Shown piece after piece: positions 8,443-16,722 of a stretch of 38,409 nt of DNA. Both the position numbers and the translations under genes were made by a program. The stretch is from Rhodoluna sp. (lineage in GTDB: Bacteria; Actinomycetota; Actinomycetes; Actinomycetales; Microbacteriaceae). The notes below the pieces were generated by a model that had not been told where the DNA came from, made no database searches, and worked only from the letters and a program-made list of their open reading frames with translations. The DNA is taken from NCBI GenBank assembly GCA_030832065.1, contig JAURJV010000020.1, forward strand, positions 1 through 38,409, read 5' to 3'. Position 1 is the stretch's first letter. The number at the start of each line of letters is the position of its first letter.

Positions 8443-10086
8443 TTACTTGCTAGATTCGATAGCTTTCTGAACCTGCTCTTCAAGTTCGTGAGCGTGGTGA
8501 GCGTTCTCATCGATCTCAGTTTGGGTGGCAGGGGAGATGCGATCCTGGAAATAGAATCTAGAGATTCTAGAGCGCAGTCTCGCACTTAGCGTAATCTTGC
8601 CCTTTGCATTTGGTCTAGGCAGAGTCGGCTCATACTCTTTATAGGCAACTAGCTTGTAGAGGTCATGGCTCTCCAGCGGCTCGTGAACTTCGATGTATTC
8701 ACCGTGAGGAAGACGAACAATTCTGCCTGATTCACGACCGTGAAGGGCAATTTCCCTGTCCTTACGCTGAAGTGAGAGGCAGATTCTCTTGGTCACAATA
8801 AATGCCACAAACGGCAGGATGATTAGAGAAATCTGCATGGCCAGAAGAACCTGGTTCAGCGACATTTTGAAACTGGTTGCGATCAGGTCAGTGCTAGCCC
8901 CGGCCCACAGCACTGCATAGAAGGTAACACCAGCTGCTCCTATTGCGGTTCTTACCGGTGCATTTCTTGGGCGATCCAGAACGTGGTGTTCACGCTTGTC
9001 TCCGGTAACCCAGTTCTCAAAGAATGGATATAAGGCAACGAGAGCTAGGAATACCAAGCTGACCACCAGCGGAAGCAGAATGTTCATCGAGACGGTGTTA
9101 TCGCCGATCATAAATTCAATTCCAGTTGGGGCTAGACGCAGTGCGCCATCAAGCCAACCGATATACCAGTCAGGCTGGGTTCCTGCCGAAACAGGGGATG
9201 GGTCGTAGCCGCCGTAGTTCCAAATCGGGTTGATCGTAAAGAACGAAGAAATCAACATGATGACACCGAAGACGATGAAGAAGAATCCACCAGCCTTGGC
9301 GACGTAAACAGGCATTAGTGGGTAACCAACAACGTTGGTGTCCTTACGGCCTGGACCTGAGTAGTGAGTGTGCTTGTGAACGACCAGCATCACTAGGTGG
9401 ATTGCTAAGAACACCAGAATCAGGGCAGGCACCAACATGATGTGAAGTGAGTAGAGCCTTCCAACGATTGCATGACCTGGGAATTCTCCGCCGAATAGCA
9501 AAGTAGAAACCCAGGTTCCAATCCAAGGAATTCCCTTGATCATTCCATCGATGATTCGAAGGCCGTTACCGGAAAGCAAATCGTCTGGAAGTGAGTAACC
9601 GGTAAAACCAGCAGCCATTCCAAGAACGAAAAGAACGAAACCAACCACCCAGTTCAATTCACGTGGCTTGCGGAAAGCTCCAGTGAAGAATACGCGAAGC
9701 ATGTGTAATCCAGCTGCAGCAACAAACAATAGTGCTGACCAGTGGTGAACCTGACGCATTAATAGACCACCGCGAACTTCAAAGGTTATGTCCAAGCTAG
9801 ATGCGTAGGCGATTGACATATGGGCACCCTTGAGGGGCGCGTAAACACCGTCATAGACGACCTGAGTCATTGAAGGCTGGAAGAAGAAGGTTAGGAAAGT
9901 TCCAGATAGAAGAAGAACCAGGAAGGAGTAAAGTGCAACTTCACCGAGCATGAATGACCAGTGGTCAGGGAAGATTTTACGCCCAAATTCCTTTAGCACG
10001 CCGCCAACACCTAGTCGGTCATCGACGTAGGTTGCAGTTCCAGCTAAGAACCCGTTTTTCTTTTTTGAAGTAGTTGCGTTACTCAA
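8443..10086 (-). CDS. qcrB: Cytochrome bc1/bcc complex, cytochrome b subunit
   Basis: Membrane subunit that oxidises menaquinol and carries two b hemes. The bis-histidine pairs are visible: H114 and H128 in RQVHHWSALLFVAAAGLH, and H215 and H230 in LHIMLVPALILVFLAIH. At 547 residues it is longer than mitochondrial cytochrome b and ends in a roughly 120-residue hydrophilic cytoplasmic tail, as usual for actinobacterial QcrB. ATG overlaps the qcrA stop by four bases, so translation is coupled. It works with QcrA and QcrC in a supercomplex with the aa3 oxidase. Confidence 0.97.
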   Translation of the reverse strand: MSNATTSKKKNGFLAGTATYVDDRLGVGGVLKEFGRKIFPDHWSFMLGEVALYSFLVLLLSGTFLTFFFQPSMTQVVYDGVYAPLKGAHMSIAYASSLDITFEVRGGLLMRQVHHWSALLFVAAAGLHMLRVFFTGAFRKPRELNWVVGFVLFVLGMAAGFTGYSLPDDLLSGNGLRIIDGMIKGIPWIGTWVSTLLFGGEFPGHAIVGRLYSLHIMLVPALILVFLAIHLVMLVVHKHTHYSGPGRKDTNVVGYPLMPVYVAKAGGFFFIVFGVIMLISSFFTINPIWNYGGYDPSPVSAGTQPDWYIGWLDGALRLAPTGIEFMIGDNTVSMNILLPLVVSLVFLALVALYPFFENWVTGDKREHHVLDRPRNAPVRTAIGAAGVTFYAVLWAGASTDLIATSFKMSLNQVLLAMQISLIILPFVAFIVTKRICLSLQRKDREIALHGRESGRIVRLPHGEYIEVHEPLESHDLYKLVAYKEYEPTLPRPNAKGKITLSARLRSRISRFYFQDRISPATQTEIDENAHHAHELEEQVQKAIESSK

Positions 10087-11105
10087 TTCTTTGCGCTCCT
10101 ATCCCAGAATGATGGACCAACCGGTTCATTGAAGTCGTCCTGTGCTCTCAGGTAGCCTTCGTCATCTACGTAGATTGGAAGCTGGGGGAGAGCTCTTGAA
10201 GCAGGACCAAATACAACTTTGCAACCGTCAACCAGATCAAAGGTTGATTGGTGACATGGGCAAAGCAGGTGATGAGTGGTCTGCTCGTAGAGTGCAACCG
10301 GACAACCCACGTGCGTGCAAATCTTTGAGTAGGCCACGATACCTTGGTATGACCAAGACTTTTTCTCTTCGGTTTCGATCAGAATGTCTTTGTCAACGCG
10401 AACCAGTAACACAGCGGCCTTAGCTTTTTGCTCCAGGTAGTCTTCTTGCTCTGGACTTAATCCTTCAGGAATTACGTGATACACCGAGCCAACAGTTACT
10501 TCGCTTGCCTTGATTGGAGTGCCGTAAGGGTCGCGAGCAAGTCTGGTGCCCTTCTTCCAAGCGGTGTGACGAAGAGAATTACCTGGGTTAGGGCCAAGGT
10601 CAGCAAAGAGAATTACAGCTGGAAGTGGGAATAGCGCAAGAGCTCCGTAAAGAGTTCGACGAATTAGCTTCCTTCTGCTGAAACCAGATTCTTGGTTAGC
10701 TAGGTTGATAACTTCGATAGCGGCGGCACGTTTTTCTTCGGAAGAAGCAATTGGGTGCCGATCTTCCGCCACTTCGTTGTCTGGCATCAGTGTCTTAGCC
10801 CAGTGGATGGCACCGATACCGATACCCAAAAGACCTAGGGTGATTCCAATTCCTAGATACATGTTGTTTAAACGAACAGTAGTTAGTTCTTCAGTGATTG
10901 GGAAAGCAAAGTATGCATAAAGTGCAAAAGCGCTTCCTAGCATTGAGATAACAAAAAGTAATGCGACTTGTCTAACCGCACGCTTCTCGTGCTTTACCGA
11001 CTTGTCGGTCATTCTCACGCGATGTGGTTCAAGGCCTGGATCTCTAACGGCATCCGCACGGACTACAGCTAGTCCGGTTTCTTCGTGTTTCGACTGCTCG
11101 CTCAA
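10083..11105 (-). CDS. qcrA: Rieske iron-sulfur subunit of the bcc complex
   Basis: Carries the 2Fe-2S cluster that takes electrons from menaquinol to the cytochrome c domains. The ligands are clear: C263 and H265 (CTHVGC), C282 and H285 (CPCHQS), with C268 and C284 for the structural disulfide. Actinobacterial QcrA has three membrane helices, seen here at about 47-69, 82-102 and 150-170. The third is preceded by SRRKLIRR, a twin-arginine pattern, in line with the known Tat-dependent insertion of the last segment in Streptomyces. At 340 residues it has usual length. Genes for TatA and TatC lie about 10 kb away. Confidence 0.97.
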   Translation of the reverse strand: MSEQSKHEETGLAVVRADAVRDPGLEPHRVRMTDKSVKHEKRAVRQVALLFVISMLGSAFALYAYFAFPITEELTTVRLNNMYLGIGITLGLLGIGIGAIHWAKTLMPDNEVAEDRHPIASSEEKRAAAIEVINLANQESGFSRRKLIRRTLYGALALFPLPAVILFADLGPNPGNSLRHTAWKKGTRLARDPYGTPIKASEVTVGSVYHVIPEGLSPEQEDYLEQKAKAAVLLVRVDKDILIETEEKKSWSYQGIVAYSKICTHVGCPVALYEQTTHHLLCPCHQSTFDLVDGCKVVFGPASRALPQLPIYVDDEGYLRAQDDFNEPVGPSFWDRSAKN

Positions 11106-11120
11106 TTTTGTCTTTCTTCT

Positions 11121-11921
11121 TTAGTTAGATTTAGCGCCAAGCCATACGGTGATGGCAATAATAAGACCTAGCATTCCGAACCAGGCGAGTAGACCTTCGG
11201 TTACCGGTCCTAAACCACCAAGGTCATCACCACCGACAGAACTGTTCTCCTGAAGGTAAGTCAGATAGGTGATGATGTCGTTCTTCTCTTCTGGGGTAAT
11301 GTTTGCGTCATTGAATACCGGCATGTTTTGCGGTCCAGTGATCATCGCTTCATAAATGGTTTTAGCTGAAGAGCCCATCAAACCTGGTGCATACTTACCT
11401 TCGGTAAGAGCACCACCTTTACCTGCAGCGTTGTGGCACATCGCACAGTTGATTCTGAACAGCTCTCCACCTTTAGTTGGATCGCCATTAGCCTGCAGGT
11501 AAGCCTGGTCAGGAATTGCTGGACCATCGGCAAGTGAGCCGACGTAGGCTGCCATTGCTGAGATTTGCTCTTCAGTAAACTGCACTGGCTTGACTTGCAA
11601 TTGTGGACCGCTAGCGGCTCCTGGCATACGTCCGGTTGAAACTTGGAAATCAACTGCAGCCTCACCAACACCAATAAGTGAAGGGGCAATTAGTTCTCTA
11701 CCTTCAGCATTTCTACCGTGACATGAAGCACAGTTAGCAAGAAATAGTTTCTTTCCATACTGAATCTGAGATTCGCTTCGGACAGTCTGTCGGTCGGGGG
11801 AGACCGCGGCGTTGACAGCGGTGTAACCTGAGCCTACGACCAGCAGTCCAGCAAAGAGAACTGCTATCAGAGATTTTGGACTGCGACGCAGACCATTTAG
11901 TTTCTTTTTCAACTTAGCCAT
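11121..11921 (-). CDS. qcrC: Diheme cytochrome c subunit of the bcc complex
   Basis: Carries two covalent c hemes on the outer face and replaces soluble cytochrome c in the actinobacterial supercomplex. Two CxxCH sites are seen: C64-C67-H68 (CASCHG) and C159-C162-H163 (CAMCHN), each inside a class I cytochrome domain. An N-terminal hydrophobic segment (17-38) and a C-terminal membrane helix (about 243-261, GLLAWFGMLGLIIAIT) anchor it. Length is 266 residues. It lies 20 bases behind ctaE and 15 bases before qcrA, so all are one operon. Confidence 0.97.
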   Translation of the reverse strand: MAKLKKKLNGLRRSPKSLIAVLFAGLLVVGSGYTAVNAAVSPDRQTVRSESQIQYGKKLFLANCASCHGRNAEGRELIAPSLIGVGEAAVDFQVSTGRMPGAASGPQLQVKPVQFTEEQISAMAAYVGSLADGPAIPDQAYLQANGDPTKGGELFRINCAMCHNAAGKGGALTEGKYAPGLMGSSAKTIYEAMITGPQNMPVFNDANITPEEKNDIITYLTYLQENSSVGGDDLGGLGPVTEGLLAWFGMLGLIIAITVWLGAKSN

Positions 11922-11941
11922 TCTTTATTTCTATTTTGTGC

Positions 11942-12559
11942 TTACTTCAAAACGTAAATGATTAGGAAAAGACCGATCCAAACTACGTCAACAAAGTGCC
12001 AGTAGTAGGAGACAACTATTGCGCTGGTAGCTTCCTTGTGTCCAAATTTCTTGGCAGCGAAAGCCCTACCAATAACGAATAGGAAAGCTATAAGACCACC
12101 GGTAACGTGCAGAGCATGGAAGCCAGTAGTCATGTAGAAAGCAGATCCATAAGAGTTTGAAGAAAGAGAAACTCCTTCGCTAACCAGGGTTGCGTACTCC
12201 CAAACCTGACCAGAAACGAAGATCGCACCCAAGATGTAACTGAGGATAAACCACTCGACCATTCCCCATTTCATAGGGGAGAGGCCTGTTGCCCTTGGCT
12301 GCATGCGCTCAGCTGCAAACACACCGAATTGGGCGGTGAAAGAAGAAGCAACCAGAATCAAAGTGTTGATAAGAGCAAAAGGAAAGTTCAGAATTGCTGT
12401 ATCTGACGCCCAAATTTCAGGAGAGTTCCCTCTCAGGCTGAAATACATGGCAAATAGAGCTGCGAAGAACATTACTTCTGAGCCCAACCATACGATTGTT
12501 CCCACCGAAGTGGCACTTGGTCTGTGGATTTGTGAGTGAGTCATGGGTGCTGTTGACAT
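11942..12559 (-). CDS. ctaE: Cytochrome c oxidase subunit III
   Basis: Membrane subunit that stabilises subunit I and its proton entry. The 205 residues hold five expected helices, as in the short actinobacterial form. Recognisable stretches are [20 protein letters not shown] at the start and [14 protein letters not shown] near the end. ATG 12559 is kept because TAGGAT lies six bases upstream with no Shine-Dalgarno, which predicts a leaderless mRNA; the inner ATG at 12544 is the alternative. It is first in the ctaE-qcrC-qcrA-qcrB unit and divergent from trpD, the same order as in mycobacteria. Confidence 0.96.
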   Translation of the reverse strand: MSTAPMTHSQIHRPSATSVGTIVWLGSEVMFFAALFAMYFSLRGNSPEIWASDTAILNFPFALINTLILVASSFTAQFGVFAAERMQPRATGLSPMKWGMVEWFILSYILGAIFVSGQVWEYATLVSEGVSLSSNSYGSAFYMTTGFHALHVTGGLIAFLFVIGRAFAAKKFGHKEATSAIVVSYYWHFVDVVWIGLFLIIYVLK

Positions 12560-12565
12560 GGTTCT

Positions 12566-12571
12566 ATCCTA
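12566..12571 (-). promoter_or_regulatory. -10 box, predicted leaderless ctaE promoter
   Basis: TAGGAT followed by AGAACC and then ATG. The six-base gap and the missing Shine-Dalgarno suggest that transcription starts at the start codon of ctaE. Confidence 0.5.
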
Positions 12572-12638
12572 CTCCAGCGAGTTGGTGAAACGGGCCAGAA
12601 ACCCTGTTCTGTCGGGGTTTTTATCCAAAATTAGTCAC

Positions 12639-12644
12639 TAAACT
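12639..12644 (+). promoter_or_regulatory. -10 box, predicted leaderless trpD promoter
   Basis: TAAACT followed by TTAGAC and then ATG, again with no Shine-Dalgarno. It is the mirror arrangement of the ctaE promoter 70 bases away. Confidence 0.5.
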
Positions 12645-12650
12645 TTAGAC

Positions 12651-13721
12651 ATGAACCCAGAAAATAACTGGCAAAAATTGATCGCTAATTTGACCCAAAA
12701 CATTAACCTGTCCAGGGGAGAAGCACAGTGGGCCATGGCCCAAATGATGAGTGGTCAAGCTGCCAAAGAGGACATCATAGATTTTCTTCTGGCACTCAAA
12801 GCCAAGGGCGAATCGCAGGATGAAATTTCTGGATTCATCGACGTCATGTTGGAAAACTCAGTAAAGGTTCCAGTTACCTCGGATGCCATCGACATAGTTG
12901 GAACTGGGGGAGATCAACTTGGCACTGTAAACATTTCGACTATGGCTGCCATCGTCATAGCCGCTTGTGGTTACCCTGTGCTCAAACACGGCTCGAGATC
13001 AGCATCCGGTAAAACTGGATCATCGGAGATGCTTGAGGCTCTTGGAATCAAATTAGACCTTACTCCGGAGCAACTCGCTCAGGTTTTTGATAAAACCTCG
13101 ATAACCTTCTTTTTTGCCCCGCTCTTTCATCCTTCGCTAAAGCATGTAGCTCCAATCCGCAAGGAAATGGGTGTTCCGACAACCTTCAACTTCCTTGGGC
13201 CTCTGGCGAACCCCGTCCAGCCACTTGCCACCGCCTTGGGGGTCGCTAAAGCAGGAGTGCTACCCCTAATGGCCAATGAAATAAAGGACAGGAACCGTTC
13301 AGCGGTTATTTTTAGGGGTTCAGATGGCCTTGATGAGCTAACCATAACTGGGAACAGCCAAATTACCCTGGTTCACGCTGGGGACGCCAAAAGTTTCGAA
13401 TTTAGCCCAACTTCTCTGGGTATTTCTCCGGCTGGAGTCCAAGACTTGATCGGTGGCGACGCCCAAACCAATGCTGCAGTAGCAAGAGGCCTATTTGAGG
13501 GCGTTTTGGGGGAGCACAACCCAATTTTTCAAATAGTGGCCCTAAATGCTGCGGCGGGACTAACTGCCTATGAATTGGCTAAATCAGCTGGTTTAGATCA
13601 ATTCAATTTTGAGGATTCGCTTGCCAGAAACTTTGTGGCAGCCAGCCAAGCAATAATCTCCGGTAAAGCCAAGCAGAAGCTCATTCAATGGATTGTAAGT
13701 AGCAACTCATTCGGGGAGTAG
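12651..13721 (+). CDS. trpD: Anthranilate phosphoribosyltransferase
   Basis: Second step of tryptophan synthesis: joins anthranilate to phosphoribosyl pyrophosphate. The family signature is present: GTGGD at 84-88 for the pyrophosphate, KHGSRSASGKTGSSEMLEALG from 112 for substrate and ribose contacts, and DGLDELT for magnesium. The usual KHGNRA..SKCGS is slightly altered (SR for NR, T for C), still within family range. At 356 residues it has normal length. It stands alone here without other trp genes, which is the usual place of trpD beside ctaE in actinobacteria (Rv2192c and Rv2193). Confidence 0.95.
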   Translation: MNPENNWQKLIANLTQNINLSRGEAQWAMAQMMSGQAAKEDIIDFLLALKAKGESQDEISGFIDVMLENSVKVPVTSDAIDIVGTGGDQLGTVNISTMAAIVIAACGYPVLKHGSRSASGKTGSSEMLEALGIKLDLTPEQLAQVFDKTSITFFFAPLFHPSLKHVAPIRKEMGVPTTFNFLGPLANPVQPLATALGVAKAGVLPLMANEIKDRNRSAVIFRGSDGLDELTITGNSQITLVHAGDAKSFEFSPTSLGISPAGVQDLIGGDAQTNAAVARGLFEGVLGEHNPIFQIVALNAAAGLTAYELAKSAGLDQFNFEDSLARNFVAASQAIISGKAKQKLIQWIVSSNSFGE

Positions 13722-13738
13722 CTCTAAGCGACCAGATA

Positions 13739-13759
13739 AACATTACTTGACATAATGTT
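13739..13759. terminator. AT-rich hairpin between convergent trpD and NUDIX genes
   Basis: AACATTA, a seven-base loop and TAATGTT form a perfect seven-pair stem in the 50 bases between two convergent genes. It lacks a clear T run and is weak, so it is only a candidate two-way terminator. Confidence 0.3.
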
Positions 13760-13771
13760 CATTATCGGTTA

Positions 13772-14242
13772 TTACTCAAACCTGCGAACCAGGTAATTAC
13801 TGAGCTCATGAGGTCCTACAGACTCTCCACTGGCTATTAGATCTGAAACCTTCCACCAACGATATTCCAAGATGTCTCTGAGCTCATCTGAAGTGAAACC
13901 TGAAGTATCAATTTTGAAATCATCAACTTGAAGTTCATAAATCGTGTCTTTGTAGGTGTGGTAATTCTTGCCATCTGCCCAATCCCAGCGGCCTTCAGTT
14001 ACTAAGACTGGTTCGCCCAGCTCGGCAGAATCAACTATTAGGCCGGTTTCTTCGAAAAGCTCACGAATAGCGGCAACCAGAGTACTTTCGCCTAAATCTA
14101 TGCCACCACCAGGCGTCAGCCATCTTGGTGGTAAACCTACTTCAGGGTCGAAATGGGTCTTTAGCAAAAATACTTCGTTTTTCTGATTGAAAATCAACAC
14201 ACGGGCCGTTTCACGGTGTTTTACATGGTGTTTTTCACTCAT
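13772..14242 (-). CDS. NUDIX hydrolase
   Basis: Hydrolyses a nucleoside diphosphate linked to another group; substrate unknown. The Nudix box is complete at residues 46-68 (GGIDLGEST...RELFEETGL), matching G-x5-E-x7-RE-U-x-EE-x-G-U. The 156-residue length is typical of a single-domain enzyme. Its ATG overlaps the stop of the YczE-like gene by four bases, so the two are cotranscribed and probably coupled. No functional tie between them is known to me. Confidence 0.92.
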   Translation of the reverse strand: MSEKHHVKHRETARVLIFNQKNEVFLLKTHFDPEVGLPPRWLTPGGGIDLGESTLVAAIRELFEETGLIVDSAELGEPVLVTEGRWDWADGKNYHTYKDTIYELQVDDFKIDTSGFTSDELRDILEYRWWKVSDLIASGESVGPHELSNYLVRRFE

Positions 14243-14856
14243 TCGGGAACCACCGTGTTTGGATTAGCCACTTTTGGATCAAAGCCAAAAACTTTCATCC
14301 AAATCTGCAGAAAGTAACCAATCCCAATGGCAAATAAAGCGGTTCCAAGCCCTGCTGTGCCACCTAAAGCCCATCCAGTGATTAGCACAATCGCTTCACC
14401 CAAGGTCCTAACCAGCCAGAATGGCCAGCCTGAGACCCTGGTGAGACCAACCATAAGTCCATCTCGTGGGCCACCACCGAGGTGAGCTGAAATGTAAAGG
14501 CCTGAGCCCATCGAGATAACAACAAGCCCCAAAATTAGCCAGAGCAGATTCCAGCCAAAACCATCTAACTTTGGCATGAATGGCGCATTCCAGTCAGCAA
14601 ATGGCCCGATTGCCATAGCGTTCACGAGAGTTCCGATTCCTGGCTTCTGTTTTATGGGAATCCAAAGCATAAGGACAATAGCGCTAATAATGGTTGCTGC
14701 TACCCCAAAGCTTAAACCTGTTTGGTGTTGCAGCCCTTGGGTAAGAACATCCCATGGTGGAACTCCCAGACCGGTGTGGATCATCATCGCTAAACCTAGG
14801 CCCACCAGATACAGACCTATCATGAGTCTGCCAATAGGTTTAATCTTGGATTTCAT
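14239..14856 (-). CDS. YczE/YitT-like integral membrane protein
   Basis: Role not established. The 205-residue hydrophobic protein has about five membrane helices and the family pattern GLGVPPWDVLTQGL near the N-terminus and LGGGPRDGLMVGL in the middle, two related glycine-rich repeats that mark the COG2364 membrane family. The start ATG 14856 is preceded by TAGGCT at seven bases, without a Shine-Dalgarno. It heads a two-gene unit with the NUDIX hydrolase and is divergent from the glycerophosphodiesterase gene. Confidence 0.82.
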   Translation of the reverse strand: MKSKIKPIGRLMIGLYLVGLGLAMMIHTGLGVPPWDVLTQGLQHQTGLSFGVAATIISAIVLMLWIPIKQKPGIGTLVNAMAIGPFADWNAPFMPKLDGFGWNLLWLILGLVVISMGSGLYISAHLGGGPRDGLMVGLTRVSGWPFWLVRTLGEAIVLITGWALGGTAGLGTALFAIGIGYFLQIWMKVFGFDPKVANPNTVVPE

Positions 14857-14863
14857 CGAAACT

Positions 14864-14869
14864 AGCCTA
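14864..14869 (-). promoter_or_regulatory. -10 box, predicted leaderless yczE-like promoter
   Basis: TAGGCT lies seven bases before ATG 14856. Its upstream half overlaps the 18-base palindrome at 14867-14884. Confidence 0.45.
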
Positions 14870-14884
14870 TCGCTGGAGCGATAG
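14867..14884. repeat. Perfect 18-base palindrome in a divergent promoter region (operator candidate)
   Basis: CTATCGCT-GG-AGCGATAG, eight bases on each side of a two-base centre. It overlaps the -10 of the YczE/NUDIX unit and ends 12 bases before the glycerophosphodiesterase start, a typical place for a repressor site. No regulator gene is next to it. Confidence 0.5.
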
Positions 14885-14896
14885 AACGGATGCAGA

Positions 14897-15646
14897 TTGC
14901 AGCAGCACCCTTACTTCATAAAGGACAGAGTGGTTGTCCTGGCGCACCGTGGTTTAACTCCCCCGACTGAAAACACGATTGAGGCTTTTGGAAATGCAAC
15001 TAATGCTGGAGCCGATTATTTGGAGACTGACATAAGGGTTACCGCCGACGGTGTTGCGGTTCTCACTCACGATAAGGATCTAAGAAGGGTCTTCGGCGAT
15101 CGTCGAAGAGTTAGAGGCGTATCACTAGCTGAACTGAGAACTCTAACGCCTATCGCTGGTGGTCACCTTGCAACCTTGGCTGAAGTACTTCTAAAGTTCC
15201 CCACCGCCAGATTCAATCTAGACATCAAGGAAAACGCTGCAATAAAACCAACAGTTGCCGTAATAGAGGAACATTCAGCGCACCACAGGGTTTTAGTTTC
15301 TAGCTTTAGTAATCGAAGAAGGCTGAGAGCCCTAAAAATGTTCTCTAAACCAGTAGCGACTTCAGCCAGTGCAACGGTAATGGTGAAGGCAAAAATCTGG
15401 GAAAAACTTGGAGTTCCACTAGATCAACTTTTGAAAGGTATCGGAGCAGTCCAGGTGCCTCCCAGAATGTATGGACTGAAGTTCAACGACCCGTTTTTCA
15501 TAAAAAGCGTCAAGGACACTAAGACCCAGATCCACTTCTGGACCATCAACGACGAAGATGAGATATTGGAGCTTTTAGAACTCGGTGCCGACGGAATCGT
15601 TACGGACAACACTCCTTTGGCAATTAAAGTTGTGGAAAAGTTCTAG
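14897..15646 (+). CDS. Glycerophosphodiester phosphodiesterase family protein
   Basis: Hydrolyses glycerophosphodiesters from phospholipid turnover to glycerol-3-phosphate and an alcohol. The catalytic set is visible: H17-R18 (LAHRGL), E43 and D45 (LETDIRV) as metal ligands, and H58 (LTHDKDL) as second catalytic histidine. The late motif FWTINDEDE and the ending GADGIVTDNT are also typical. No signal peptide is seen, so it should be cytoplasmic. TTG 14897 is the only fitting start that keeps HPYF before the HRG motif, although its ribosome site is poor; the start is less certain than the family. Confidence 0.88.
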   Translation: MQQHPYFIKDRVVVLAHRGLTPPTENTIEAFGNATNAGADYLETDIRVTADGVAVLTHDKDLRRVFGDRRRVRGVSLAELRTLTPIAGGHLATLAEVLLKFPTARFNLDIKENAAIKPTVAVIEEHSAHHRVLVSSFSNRRRLRALKMFSKPVATSASATVMVKAKIWEKLGVPLDQLLKGIGAVQVPPRMYGLKFNDPFFIKSVKDTKTQIHFWTINDEDEILELLELGADGIVTDNTPLAIKVVEKF

Positions 15647-15709
15647 ATTTGGGAATTTATCGACCAGATTTAGTGTTCTAAGTAGTGCAATAACTAATAA
15701 GGAGCACCA

Positions 15710-16012
15710 ATGAACTCAACCCCACAGCCCCTCTCCCCTAGGCAGACAATTGAATACATCTGTCCCAAGGAGCACATCACTTCGATAATTTTTGCTGCCG
15801 AAGTTGAACTACCTCAGGAATGGGATTGCAAACACTGCTCACTGACCGCAAAGCTTAGAATCGCCTTCGAACCTGCCGTTGAGAAAGCCCCTGAGAAAAT
15901 TGCCAGAACTCATCTGGATATTTTGCATGAGCGCAGAAGTAAGGCTGAATTAGAGGAAATCCTCAAAGAAGCCATTACTGATCTTCGTCGCAGGCGCAAG
16001 AAGGCCAGTTAA
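15710..16012 (+). CDS. rbpA: RNA polymerase-binding protein RbpA
   Basis: Actinobacteria-specific general transcription factor that binds the housekeeping sigma factor and RNA polymerase and stabilises the open complex. The 100-residue protein shows the zinc site C18, H22, C40 and C43 (YICPKEH and CKHC) and the sigma-binding C-terminal part THLDILHERRSKAELEEIL. ATG 15710 follows AAGGAG. A TAGTGT box at 15671 is a candidate -10. Neighbourhood agrees: rbpA and ppm1 are adjacent and convergent in M. tuberculosis as well (Rv2050, Rv2051c). It overlaps ppm1 by four bases at the 3' ends. Confidence 0.96.
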   Translation: MNSTPQPLSPRQTIEYICPKEHITSIIFAAEVELPQEWDCKHCSLTAKLRIAFEPAVEKAPEKIARTHLDILHERRSKAELEEILKEAITDLRRRRKKAS

Positions 16013-16722
16013 TCTCTTCTGAAGACTCTTTGAATCCCAAACTTTGTCATGAGCTTTAGAGCTTCAATGACGATATCGGTGCTCATTTTTGATGTGCCAA
16101 TTTCTCTTTCAACAAAAGTTATTGGAACTTCTGCAACTCTCCCCTTGGCTTGCAGGGTTCGATAAGCCATCTCTATTTGAAACGAGTATCCCCTGGCATT
16201 AACGCCAGCTAGGTCTAGCTGTTTTAGGAAGTCGGCTCGGAAAGCCCTAAAGCCTGCGGTCATGTCATTGATGTTTGACCCCAACATGACCCGAGCATAA
16301 ATGTTCCCGCCCCTTGATAACCACTGACGATAGAACGGCCAGTTGAGCGTCTTTCCACCTCTAACATATCTCGAACCGATTACCAGGTCGTTCTTTGCTG
16401 CCATTGCTAGCAGTTTCGGCAGATCTTCTGCACGATGAGAACCATCGGCATCCATTTCGACCATGACATCAAACTTCCTTGAGAACCCCCAGTCGAAGCC
16501 GGCTAAGTACGCCGCACCAAGTCCCTCCTTACCCTTTCGGTGTAAAACACTTATGGACTTATTGGCCTTGGCCAATCGATCTGCTATCGCACCAGTCCCA
16601 TCCGGACTGGAGTCGTCAACAATAAGAAGCGAGACGGCAGGGTTAAATTTGAATAGTAATTCGACACTCTTTTCGATGTTGCCCGCTTCGTTGTAGGTCG
16701 GCATGATCACCAGGGTTTTCAC
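16009..16722 (-). CDS. ppm1: Polyprenol-phosphate mannosyltransferase-like GT2 glycosyltransferase
   Basis: Transfers a sugar, by family mannose from GDP-mannose, to polyprenyl phosphate on the cytoplasmic face, providing the donor for lipoglycan and protein mannosylation. GT-A motifs are seen in order: PTYNEAGN at 8-15, DDSSPDGTG at 36-44 and the metal-binding DAD at 91-93. It has 237 residues and no membrane helix. ATG overlaps the lnt stop by four bases. In M. tuberculosis both activities sit in one fused protein (Rv2051c), while here they are two coupled genes. The exact sugar is inferred. Confidence 0.88.
   Translation of the reverse strand: MKTLVIMPTYNEAGNIEKSVELLFKFNPAVSLLIVDDSSPDGTGAIADRLAKANKSISVLHRKGKEGLGAAYLAGFDWGFSRKFDVMVEMDADGSHRAEDLPKLLAMAAKNDLVIGSRYVRGGKTLNWPFYRQWLSRGGNIYARVMLGSNINDMTAGFRAFRADFLKQLDLAGVNARGYSFQIEMAYRTLQAKGRVAEVPITFVEREIGTSKMSTDIVIEALKLMTKFGIQRVFRRD

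Noticed and set aside
12599-12620. AAACCC...GGGTTT hairpin with T run ahead of trpD, like a trp attenuator
   Set aside because: The predicted trpD start point at 12651 lies behind the hairpin, so it would not be in the mRNA. No leader peptide with tryptophan codons is seen.
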